Below are positions 56,712 through 63,768 of a DNA stretch of 63,768 nucleotides, in pieces. The notes below the pieces were generated by a model. That model did no database searches, had not been told where the DNA came from, and saw only the letters and a list, made by a program, of their open reading frames with translations. The DNA lies in contig NZ_VVIW01000034.1 of the NCBI RefSeq assembly GCF_011682045.1, positions 1 through 63,768 on the forward strand, given 5' to 3'. Each line of letters starts with the position of its first letter. Position 1 is the first letter of the stretch. The translations under genes were made by a program, and so were the position numbers. The DNA is from Massilia aquatica. GTDB lineage: Bacteria; Pseudomonadota; Gammaproteobacteria; Burkholderiales; Burkholderiaceae_D.

Positions 56712-58736
56712 ATGATGCCGACACCGAACCATCCCCTGCGCGCCGCCGCGCTGGCCGCCGCGCTGGCCAGCCTGGCCCCGCCCGCCATGGCCGGCCCCGA
56801 GCACCAGCAAGACCTGAACGCCCTGCCCATCGAACAATTGCTCAACCTGGAAATCATCACCGCCTCCAAGTTCGCCCAGCAGATCAGCGAAGCGCCCTCG
56901 TCGGTGTCGGTGATCACCGCCGACGACATCCGCCGCTTCGGCTACCGCTCGCTGGCCGACATCCTGCGCAGCGTGCGCGGGGTGTATGTGACGGACGACC
57001 GCAACTACAGCTACGTCGGCACGCGCGGCTCCGGGCGCCCGGGCGACTTCAACACCCGCCTGCTGATCCTGGTCGACGGCCGCCGCCTCAACGACATGGT
57101 GTACGACCAGGGCGCGGTCGGCACCGAATTTCCCATCGATACCAGCCTCATCGAACGGGTCGAATTCGTGCCCGGACCGGGCTCGGCCATGTACGGCAGC
57201 AGCGCGTTTTTCGGCGTCATCAACGTCATCACCAAGACCGGCGCCGCGCACCAGGGCACCACCCTGGCCGCCAGCGCCGCCAGCGCCGGCGCGCGCAAGG
57301 CCCGCATCGCCACCGGCTTTGGCTACGCCAACGGGCCCGACCTGCTGCTGGGCGCCTCCTGGCTCGAGCGCAAGGGCGGCGACCTGTATTTTCCCGAATA
57401 CGACGATGCCGCACACAACTTCGGCGTGGCGCGCCATCTCGACCACGACCTCTACAAGCGCGCCTTCGCCAAGCTGAGCTGGGGAGGCTTCTCGGCCAGC
57501 GCCTTTGCCGGACGGCGCACCAAGGGCATCCCGACCGCATCCTACGGCCAGCAGTTCAACGATCCGCGCAGCCAGACCAGCGACGAGTACGCGTCCGTCG
57601 GCGCGGCCTGGCAGGCGGCGCTCAGTCCGACCCTGGACGTGCACGCCGGCGTCAATCTGCGCAGCTACCGCTACCAGGGCACCTACATCTTCGTACCCGA
57701 CAGCGCAACGGTCAATATCGACGCCGCCGAAAGCCGCACCCTGTCTACCGAATTGCGCCTGCTCAGTACAGCCTTTCGCAACCACAAGATCATTGCCGGC
57801 GCCGAGTACGCGAGCGACCACAAACGCATGATGATCAATTACGACCTGGCTCCCTACGCATCGTATCTGCTCAGTGAGCGCCCCAAAAAACGCGCCGGCC
57901 TCTACCTCCAGGACGAGTTCCGGCTGGGCGAACGCATCATCCTCAACGCCGGCCTGCGCCACGACCATGACGACGAAGGCGGCGGCAGCAGCAATCCGCG
58001 CCTCGCCCTGATCTATAAAGCGGCCGCGCACAGCACCCTCAAGGCCCTGTACGGCACCGCCTACCGCTCGCCCAACTCCTTCGAGCGCGATTACGCCATC
58101 AGCACCGGCTACAAGCGCAATCCGGGCCTCAAGCCCGAGCGCATCCAGACCTATGAAGTGATCGGCGAGTATTTTCCGTCCGAAAATTTCAGGACCACCG
58201 CCTCGCTGTTCCAGTACCGACTCACCGATCTGGTCGCCCTCACCACCGACCCGCTCGACAGCCGGCTGCTCCACTCGAACATCGATTCGGCCCGGTCCAG
58301 AGGCGCCGAGTTCGAAGCCGAATGGCTGCGCGACGACGGCAGTTCGCTCAAGACCAGCGTCAGCCTGCAATACGCGCGCAACGGCGTCAGCGGCGAATGG
58401 CTGAGCAATTCTCCGCGCCAGTTGTTCAAGCTGAACTACGCCAAGCCATTCTGGCGCGATACCCTGCGCGCCGCGCTCGAATGCCAGTTCACCAGCCGCC
58501 GCCGCACCACCAGCGGCGGCCAGGTGGGCGGCTTCGGCCTGGTCAACCTGACCGTGCTCAGCGGCGCGCTGGGGAAACACGTGGAACTGTCCGCCAGCGT
58601 CTACAACCTGCTCGGCAAGCACTACGCCGATTCGGCCAGCGAAGAGCATTACGACAGCGGCACGCCGGCGCGCTACCTGAACGCCATCGGCCAGGATGGG
58701 CGCAGCTGGCGCATCCAGGCCAGTTACACCTTCTGA
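56712..58736 (+). CDS. TonB-dependent receptor
   Basis: This 674-residue outer-membrane protein has a signal peptide (cleavage near residue 27), a plug domain (ISEAPSSVSVITADDIRRFG, LADILRSVRGVYV, ILVDGRRLND, VIDTSLIERVEFVPGPGSA-like region, GSSAFFGVINVITK) and a beta-barrel ending in the terminal SYTF, with aromatic C-terminus. The ligand is unknown. Its stop overlaps the start of the YfiR gene (TGATG), so it belongs to a sensory operon rather than an uptake locus alone. Confidence 0.92.
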   Translation: MMPTPNHPLRAAALAAALASLAPPAMAGPEHQQDLNALPIEQLLNLEIITASKFAQQISEAPSSVSVITADDIRRFGYRSLADILRSVRGVYVTDDRNYSYVGTRGSGRPGDFNTRLLILVDGRRLNDMVYDQGAVGTEFPIDTSLIERVEFVPGPGSAMYGSSAFFGVINVITKTGAAHQGTTLAASAASAGARKARIATGFGYANGPDLLLGASWLERKGGDLYFPEYDDAAHNFGVARHLDHDLYKRAFAKLSWGGFSASAFAGRRTKGIPTASYGQQFNDPRSQTSDEYASVGAAWQAALSPTLDVHAGVNLRSYRYQGTYIFVPDSATVNIDAAESRTLSTELRLLSTAFRNHKIIAGAEYASDHKRMMINYDLAPYASYLLSERPKKRAGLYLQDEFRLGERIILNAGLRHDHDDEGGGSSNPRLALIYKAAAHSTLKALYGTAYRSPNSFERDYAISTGYKRNPGLKPERIQTYEVIGEYFPSENFRTTASLFQYRLTDLVALTTDPLDSRLLHSNIDSARSRGAEFEAEWLRDDGSSLKTSVSLQYARNGVSGEWLSNSPRQLFKLNYAKPFWRDTLRAALECQFTSRRRTTSGGQVGGFGLVNLTVLSGALGKHVELSASVYNLLGKHYADSASEEHYDSGTPARYLNAIGQDGRSWRIQASYTF

Positions 58737-59320
58737 TGATGCGCCCCGCTCCCGTGCCCGCCCCCGCTCCCGTCCACGCCGCGCCGCCCGCGCGCGCCGC
58801 CCGCCGCCGCCGCTTCTGCGCCCTGGCGCTGGCCCTGCTGCTGCCCGCGCCCGCCCAGGCGCAAGCCCAGGCCGCCGCGGAATATGCCGCCAAAGCGGCA
58901 TTCATCTACAACATCGCCCTGTTCAGCACCTTTCCGAATCCGGATGCGCCGCTGGTCAGGCTGTGCGTGCTCGGGCGCGACCCGTTCGGCAAGCTGCTCG
59001 CCAGCCTGGAGGGCAAAGCGCTGGGCCAGGCAAAAATGACGATCGCCTACCCGGGCTCGGGCGGGGACGCGCTCAGGCAATGCCAGATTGTGTTTGTGAG
59101 CGCCTCCGAAAGCGCCGGCGTGGCCCTGCTGGCGCAGTCGGCGCCGCAGGAAGGCGTGCTGACCGTGTCCGATGCGAAGGGCGCGGCGCGCCTGGGCATC
59201 ATGGTCGAACTGGGCGTCGAGGACAAGCGCATCGCCTTCGAATACAACGCCGAGGCGGCGCGCGCCGCGCACATCACGCTCAGTTCCAAAGTGCTGCGCC
59301 TGGCGCGCGCGGTGCACTGA
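58736..59320 (+). CDS. YfiR family periplasmic protein
   Basis: This 194-residue protein has a hydrophobic export signal (about 28-45) and a YfiR domain with YNIALFSTFP, VRLCVLGRDPFG, QCQIVFVSASE, GVLTVSD and LGIMVELGVEDKRIAFEYN. Cys77 and Cys116 could form the redox-sensing disulphide. In YfiBNR systems YfiR holds the diguanylate cyclase YfiN inactive from the periplasm; here the next gene encodes the CHASE8 cyclase. Tandem ATG at 58736 and 58739. Confidence 0.9.
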   Translation: MMRPAPVPAPAPVHAAPPARAARRRRFCALALALLLPAPAQAQAQAAAEYAAKAAFIYNIALFSTFPNPDAPLVRLCVLGRDPFGKLLASLEGKALGQAKMTIAYPGSGGDALRQCQIVFVSASESAGVALLAQSAPQEGVLTVSDAKGAARLGIMVELGVEDKRIAFEYNAEAARAAHITLSSKVLRLARAVH

Positions 59321-59341
59321 ATCCACCCAACGGACCCCATC

Positions 59342-61450
59342 ATGAAACGCCCATGGCAGCGCAACCGCAGGAAACAAACCCTGAGCACCAAGCTCACCTG
59401 GGCCAACCTGGTCACCAGCGGCACCGTGATCCTGCTCTCGACCCTGTTCCTGCTGGGAATTCAGAGCTATTTCTTCACCTCGGCCCTGGTGCGCCAGACC
59501 CAGGCGCAAGCGGCCATGGGCAGCGAAAACATGTCGGCCGCCATGCTCTTCGGCGACCAGCTCGCCGCCGGCGATATCCTGGCCGCCCTGCGCGTGGTGC
59601 CGGATGTGCAGGCGGCCGTGGTGTACGACAACGCCAACGGCCGCTTCGCCAGCTACCAGCGCGACGCCGGCGCCGGCGTCGGGCAGGCCATGCCGCCCGC
59701 GCCGGCGAAGGCCAGCGCCAGCGGCACCACCCTGTCCTGGCGCCACGTCACCGTGGCCGAGCCGTTGATCGTCAAGCGCCAGCGGCTCGGCACGCTCGTC
59801 GTGCAAAGCTCGCTGGGTAGCGTCTACCACCAGCTCGCGCTCTACCTGGCGCTCACCATTCCGGTCATGCTTGCCGTGCTCGCCATCGCCCACCTGGTGC
59901 TTTCGCGCCTGCAACGCTTCATCACCGGCCCCCTGCGCGCGCTGTCGGAGACCAGCGCGCAGATCTCGCGCCTGGGCGACTATGCGATCCGCGCCGAAGT
60001 CAGTTCGCTGGCCGATATCGGCATGCTGTCCACGGCGTTCAACACCATGCTTGAGCGCATCCAGAAACGCGAAAGCGAACTGGAGGCCGAAATCAGCGAG
60101 CGCAAGCGGGTCGAGGTCAAGCTCGACCGCCTGGCCCACTTCGACAACGTGACCCAGCTGCACAACCGCCACTTCTTCAACGAGCGGCTGGAAGCGGTCA
60201 TCGCGCGCGCCGCGCAGTGCCAGGAGCGCGCCGTGGTCATGTTCATCGACCTCGACAACTTCAAGGCCGTCAACGACACGCTCGGGCACGACATCGGCGA
60301 CGACCTGCTGCGCCTGGTCTCGCGCAGCCTCGCCGACACCTTGCGTCCCGGCGACGCCATCGCCCGCATCGGTGGCGACGAATTCGCCATCATCCTCGAA
60401 AACGTGCACCAGATCGACGCTGCCGCCATGGTGGCCGAAAGATGCCTGCTTAAGATCGCCCAGCCGATTGCCATCTCCGGCCACGAGATCCACATCAGCG
60501 CCAGCATCGGCATCAGCGTCTATCCGGACCACGCGGCGAGCATGCACGAGCTGCTCAAATATGCCGACAGCGCCATGTACTACGCCAAGAACAGCGGCAA
60601 GAACGCCTACCGCCTGTTCACCCACAGCATGCAGGAAGACGCCCGCAAGCGCTTCACGCTCGACAACAACCTGCGCCGCGCGCTCGAACGCAAGGAATTC
60701 GTGCTGCACTACCAGCCGCAGATCGACCTGCGTACCGGCGCCATTTGCGGCGCCGAAGCCTTGATCCGCTGGATCCACCCCGACCTTGGCATGATCAGCC
60801 CGGCCGACTTCATTCCCGTGGCCGAAGAATCGGGCATGATCGTGGCGATCGGCGAATGGGTGCTGCGCGAAGCCTGCCACGAACTGCGCGCCTGGCACGA
60901 CGCCGGCCACGCCATCCGCATGTCGATCAACCTGTCCGGGCGCCAGCTGAGCGAAGACGGCCTGGTCGCCTCGGTGCTGGCGATTGTCGACGACAGCGGC
61001 ATCGACGCCCGCTGGCTGGAACTGGAACTGACGGAAAGCATGCTGATGGACGCCTCGGCCAGCGTGATCGACAAGCTGCACACCCTCAAGCGCGCCGGCA
61101 TCGTGCTGGCGATCGACGATTTCGGCACCGGCTATTCGTCGATGAGCTACCTGAAAACCTTTCCGGTCAGCGCGCTCAAGATCGACCGCAGCTTCGTGCA
61201 GGACCTGCCGCACAGCACCGAAGACGCGGCCATCACCCGGGCCATCATCGCCCTTGCCAGGAGCCTGAAGATGGAAACCGTGGCCGAAGGCATCGAGACG
61301 CAGGAACAAGGGGAATTTTTACGCGCCAACGGCTGCGACAAGGCGCAGGGCTATCACTACGGGCGCCCGCTGCCGGCGGCGCAAATCAGGGAATTGCTCC
61401 GGCGCGGCAAGCATGAGGAGCGCGACCGCGCCCTGCCGTGCAGCGCCTGA
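59342..61450 (+). CDS. CHASE8-HAMP-GGDEF-EAL protein (YfiN-like)
   Basis: This 702-residue inner-membrane protein has a first membrane helix (about 20-45), a periplasmic CHASE8-like domain (NMSAAMLFGDQLAAGD...), a second helix (about 163-185), HAMP, GGDEF with intact IGGDEFAIIL, and EAL with [40 protein letters not shown] and VAEGIET. Pseudomonas YfiN lacks EAL; here breakdown may be added to synthesis. YfiR should bind the CHASE8 domain and control the output. The gene follows yfiR by 21 bases. Confidence 0.94.
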   Translation: MKRPWQRNRRKQTLSTKLTWANLVTSGTVILLSTLFLLGIQSYFFTSALVRQTQAQAAMGSENMSAAMLFGDQLAAGDILAALRVVPDVQAAVVYDNANGRFASYQRDAGAGVGQAMPPAPAKASASGTTLSWRHVTVAEPLIVKRQRLGTLVVQSSLGSVYHQLALYLALTIPVMLAVLAIAHLVLSRLQRFITGPLRALSETSAQISRLGDYAIRAEVSSLADIGMLSTAFNTMLERIQKRESELEAEISERKRVEVKLDRLAHFDNVTQLHNRHFFNERLEAVIARAAQCQERAVVMFIDLDNFKAVNDTLGHDIGDDLLRLVSRSLADTLRPGDAIARIGGDEFAIILENVHQIDAAAMVAERCLLKIAQPIAISGHEIHISASIGISVYPDHAASMHELLKYADSAMYYAKNSGKNAYRLFTHSMQEDARKRFTLDNNLRRALERKEFVLHYQPQIDLRTGAICGAEALIRWIHPDLGMISPADFIPVAEESGMIVAIGEWVLREACHELRAWHDAGHAIRMSINLSGRQLSEDGLVASVLAIVDDSGIDARWLELELTESMLMDASASVIDKLHTLKRAGIVLAIDDFGTGYSSMSYLKTFPVSALKIDRSFVQDLPHSTEDAAITRAIIALARSLKMETVAEGIETQEQGEFLRANGCDKAQGYHYGRPLPAAQIRELLRRGKHEERDRALPCSA

Positions 61451-61503
61451 TACCGGGCGCGAGGCGGACTCAGGCATACGAAAACGGCATAGTCGACGAG
61501 AAA

Positions 61504-61523
61504 ATGCATATATTTATATGCAT
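61504..61523. promoter_or_regulatory. 20-bp AT-rich palindrome upstream of the pectate lyase
   Basis: Perfect 9-bp arms (ATGCATATA and TATATGCAT) flank a TT at 61513-61514. It lies 95 bases before the pectate lyase start, in a 168-bp gap that otherwise shows no gene. It may be an operator for a sugar-responsive regulator. Confidence 0.5.
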
Positions 61524-61618
61524 AACTTTGCTGATAGCATCGTTTTCTTTTCATTTCGCTAACACAAGCGAGCCTGTCGCGTAGCCCGATTGACAACTCA
61601 CCCCGGAGTTCTGCCCCC

Positions 61619-63205
61619 ATGACCGATTTCCCTGTTTCAGCCCTGGCCGCCGCGCTGGCGATTCCCCTGTCCCTGCTGGCCAACCCGGCCAGCGCCGCCA
61701 ATTGCAACGCCGCCGTGGTCAACGGCGGCGTCTACAGCATCGTCAACGCCGCCTCCGGCCGTGCGCTCGACGTGGTGGCCGGCTCGACCCAGGGCGCGGC
61801 CGAAGTCCAGCAGTGGGGCTACGGCGCCAGCGCCAACCAGCAGTTCACGCTGCGCGACGCCGGCAACGGTTACTGGACCATGCAGGCCAAACACAGCGGC
61901 CTGCTGCTCGACGTGCTCAACCTGTCGGTCAACGACGGCGCCCGCATCATCCAGTGGAACGCCAGCGGCGCCCAGAACCAGCAATGGCTGCTCAAGAAAT
62001 CGACCGGCGGCGGCTACAACGTCGTCGCCCGCCACTCCAGCAAGTCGCTTACCGTGGCCGACAACAACAGCGGCACGCGCGCCTACCAGGCCACCGACAC
62101 CGGCAGCGCCCTGCAACGCTGGTACTTCAATCCCATCAACGGCTCCTGCGGCGCGACCGCCCAACCGGCGCCCGACGGCTTCGCGGCCCAGCCCGGCGCC
62201 GACGGCCTGACGAGCACCACCGGCGGCGGCGCCACTGCGCCGGTCACCGTGACCTCGTGCAGCGCCTTGAGCAGCGCCCTGCAATCGACCTCGGCCGCCG
62301 TGATCCAGATTCCCGCCGGCGCCACCATCGATTGCCGCACCGCCGTGCGTTCCGAAAGCACCTGCGCGGTGGCCTGCCCGACCTACCAGGATCCGGGCAA
62401 GAGCACCTACCGGATTCCGGTCGGCGCGCAAAGCTGCAAGGAACTCGGTTCGACCAGCGAAACGCGCTTCATGCGCCCGCGCGATGAAAGCACGATCCGG
62501 GTCGGCTCCAACAAGACCCTGGTCGGCCTGAACAAGGACGCGCGCATCGTCGGCGCCACGCTCAACCTCTCGGGCGCGCAGAACGTCATCATCCGCAACC
62601 TGGCCATCGAAAACATCAACCCCGGCCTGGTCGAAGGCGGCGACGGCATCACCATCAGCAAGTCGAGCCACGTGTGGGTCGACCATGTGCGCTTCAACCT
62701 GATCAGCGACGGCCACATCGACATCCAGGACAGCAAGAACGTGACCCTGAGCTGGAACCGGTTCGACGGCACCAACCCGGCCGTGTGCGGCAACCAGCAC
62801 CACTACACCAACGCCTTCAGTAACTCGCAGGTGACCTTGCACCACAACTTCTGGAACAAGACCTCGGGCCGCAATCCCAAGCTCGACGGCGCCGCCTCGC
62901 GCACCCATCTGTACAACAATTACTGGCTCGACGTGCCCTACTTCGCCATCGGCGCCGGCGGCGGCGCCCAGGTCAAAGTCGAAGGCAACTTCTTCGCCAA
63001 CACCGCCAGGCCGCACTGGACCAGCAACAACGACGCCTTCATCGACGCCAACATCGCCTCCAACCGCTACACCGGCAAGTCGGCCACCGATCCGGACAAG
63101 GATAGCGGCGCCAAGGTCTTCGGCGACACCACCCTGTTCCCGTACAAGCTCGACGACGTGGACAAGCTGCCCGCTGCGCTGTCCGGCGGCAGCGGCGCGC
63201 GTTGA
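61619..63205 (+). CDS. Secreted pectate lyase (PL1) with N-terminal ricin-type lectin domain
   Basis: This 528-residue extracellular enzyme has a signal peptide (cleavage near residue 26, SAA/ASA), a ricin B-like beta-trefoil (about 35-172; repeated Q-x-W motifs: VQQWGYGASANQQF, IIQWNASGAQNQQW, LQRWYF), and a PL1 parallel-beta-helix domain (about 200-520) with GGDGITISKSSHVWVDHV, ISDGHIDIQDSKNVTLSWN and SGRNPKLDGAASRTHLYNN. It should cleave polygalacturonate, binding glycans through the lectin domain. CCGGAG lies upstream of ATG 61619. Confidence 0.92.
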   Translation: MTDFPVSALAAALAIPLSLLANPASAANCNAAVVNGGVYSIVNAASGRALDVVAGSTQGAAEVQQWGYGASANQQFTLRDAGNGYWTMQAKHSGLLLDVLNLSVNDGARIIQWNASGAQNQQWLLKKSTGGGYNVVARHSSKSLTVADNNSGTRAYQATDTGSALQRWYFNPINGSCGATAQPAPDGFAAQPGADGLTSTTGGGATAPVTVTSCSALSSALQSTSAAVIQIPAGATIDCRTAVRSESTCAVACPTYQDPGKSTYRIPVGAQSCKELGSTSETRFMRPRDESTIRVGSNKTLVGLNKDARIVGATLNLSGAQNVIIRNLAIENINPGLVEGGDGITISKSSHVWVDHVRFNLISDGHIDIQDSKNVTLSWNRFDGTNPAVCGNQHHYTNAFSNSQVTLHHNFWNKTSGRNPKLDGAASRTHLYNNYWLDVPYFAIGAGGGAQVKVEGNFFANTARPHWTSNNDAFIDANIASNRYTGKSATDPDKDSGAKVFGDTTLFPYKLDDVDKLPAALSGGSGAR

Positions 63206-63268
63206 CCTTCAGCGGCTGGCCATGATACCGTTGCCGCCGTTGCCGGCAACGGCGTCCAGCCCACGCCC

Positions 63269-63646
63269 ATGCCCCCGACCCCGCCCCTGATTCCCGCTCA
63301 TAAAGACGACGGCGACGCCGTGCAAGCGGCCATTGGCGCCGGCTGGCCCGCCGTGCTGCCCGTGCTGCCCGCCTTGCTGGCGTGGCTGCAGGATATGAAC
63401 TGGCCAGTGGCGCGGCCACTTGCGCAGTTCCTGGCCAGCATCGGCGCGCCGCTCGCTCCCGCCATCAGGCAGGTGCTCGATGGCGATGACGGCATCTGGA
63501 AAACCAACCTCATCCTGCAACTGGTTGCGCCCTCGCCGGCCCTGCGCGCTGCGCTGGACGCCGACCTGCGCCGCCTCGCCGCGCACCCGAGCGCAGGGGA
63601 CCGCGCCGAAGAGGTCGACCAGGCCGCGCTCGACGCGCTGGGCTAG
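63269..63646 (+). CDS. DUF5071 domain-containing protein
   Basis: This 125-residue soluble protein matches DUF5071, with HKDDGDAVQAAIGAGWPAV, LLAWLQDMNWPVARPLAQFL and DGDDGIWKTNLILQL. Its function is unknown. Its stop codon lies inside the right terminal repeat, whose first bases are CTAG, so the repeat supplies the end of the frame. No clear ribosome binding site precedes ATG 63269. Confidence 0.8.
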   Translation: MPPTPPLIPAHKDDGDAVQAAIGAGWPAVLPVLPALLAWLQDMNWPVARPLAQFLASIGAPLAPAIRQVLDGDDGIWKTNLILQLVAPSPALRAALDADLRRLAAHPSAGDRAEEVDQAALDALG

Positions 63647-63768
63647 GAGCCTGCGCGGCAGACAGTTTTTTCGCTGAGCATGCCAAGCGCGTCTTCGCCG
63701 CCGTCGATAGCGATTCACTTTCGCGTGCGAAAGTCGAATGAAATAGAAGCTTCCGGCCTCAAATTGGG
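63643..63768 (-). repeat. 126-bp repeat, right copy (inverted)
   Basis: This is the reverse complement of bases 1-126, with three mismatches. It includes the stop codon of the DUF5071 gene and the same internal dyad. Its other neighbours are outside the window. Confidence 0.85.

Noticed and set aside
56628-58901. A 757-codon minus-strand frame opposite the TonB receptor
   Set aside because: Low-complexity Ala/Gly/Arg composition with no motifs; the plus-strand receptor is clearly the gene.

Overview
This 63.8 kb window is high-GC, densely coded DNA from a betaproteobacterium, most probably an Oxalobacteraceae member close to Massilia, Telluria or Janthinobacterium. The reasons are the gene content and order (glyA-nrdR-type IV pilin genes-ribD-ribE, ribBA-ribH-nusB, dnaX-ebfC-recR next to a small SRP RNA, ybgC-tolQRAB-pal-cpoB-tRNA-Lys), a riboflavin ribBA whose GTP cyclohydrolase half is degenerate, and short GGGGTCAGACCCC repeats. 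The lineage is inferred from gene content and protein motifs; no search was run. The window is bounded by two inverted copies of one 126-bp repeat, so it may be a contig that ends at a dispersed repeat.

Layout. 0.4-5.4 kb: a hybrid histidine kinase and a REC-PAS-GGDEF-EAL response regulator. 5.4-10.3 kb: penicillin-acylase-family hydrolase, small lipoprotein, DUF2334 deacetylase-like protein, glycosyltransferase. 10.4-15.0 kb (minus strand): dnaX-ebfC-recR-CoA transferase with the SRP RNA upstream. 15.1-18.8 kb: an orphan CueR-like promoter, a 2Fe-2S ferredoxin, ubiD, a lytic transglycosylase. 18.9-21.1 kb: nusB, ribH, ribBA. 21.4-27.2 kb: REC-GAF-PAS-GGDEF-EAL protein and an M16 peptidase. 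27.3-33.4 kb: a type VI secretion accessory and effector cassette (TIGR02270, DUF6484, DUF2169, ketosynthase-like, DUF4150 PAAR-like, candidate nuclease, candidate immunity) with no VgrG in view. 33.4-36.2 kb: S9 peptidase, AraC-type remnant, GNAT. 36.2-47.4 kb: ribE, ribD, six type IV pilus minor pilin/PilY1 genes, nrdR, and glyA behind a ZTP riboswitch. 47.4-53.9 kb: SDR dehydrogenase, the Tol-Pal operon, tRNA-Lys. 54.0-56.5 kb: small accessory genes, including a nucleotidyltransferase-fold gene translationally coupled to an unknown partner. 56.7-61.5 kb: TonB-dependent receptor, YfiR, and a CHASE8-HAMP-GGDEF-EAL protein. 61.6-63.6 kb: secreted ricin-lectin/pectate lyase and a DUF5071 protein.

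How it works together. Three multidomain cyclic-di-GMP proteins, one tied to a two-component kinase and one to a TonB receptor/YfiR periplasmic module, suggest heavy investment in surface or biofilm decisions, matching the minor pilins and the secreted polysaccharide lyase. Core housekeeping (DNA polymerase III clamp loader, recombination repair, riboflavin, one-carbon metabolism, envelope integrity) frames the accessory blocks. The least explained parts are the T6SS effector/immunity pair at 31.6-33.4 kb and the nucleotidyltransferase pair at 54.7-56.1 kb; both have visibly lower GC than their surroundings.
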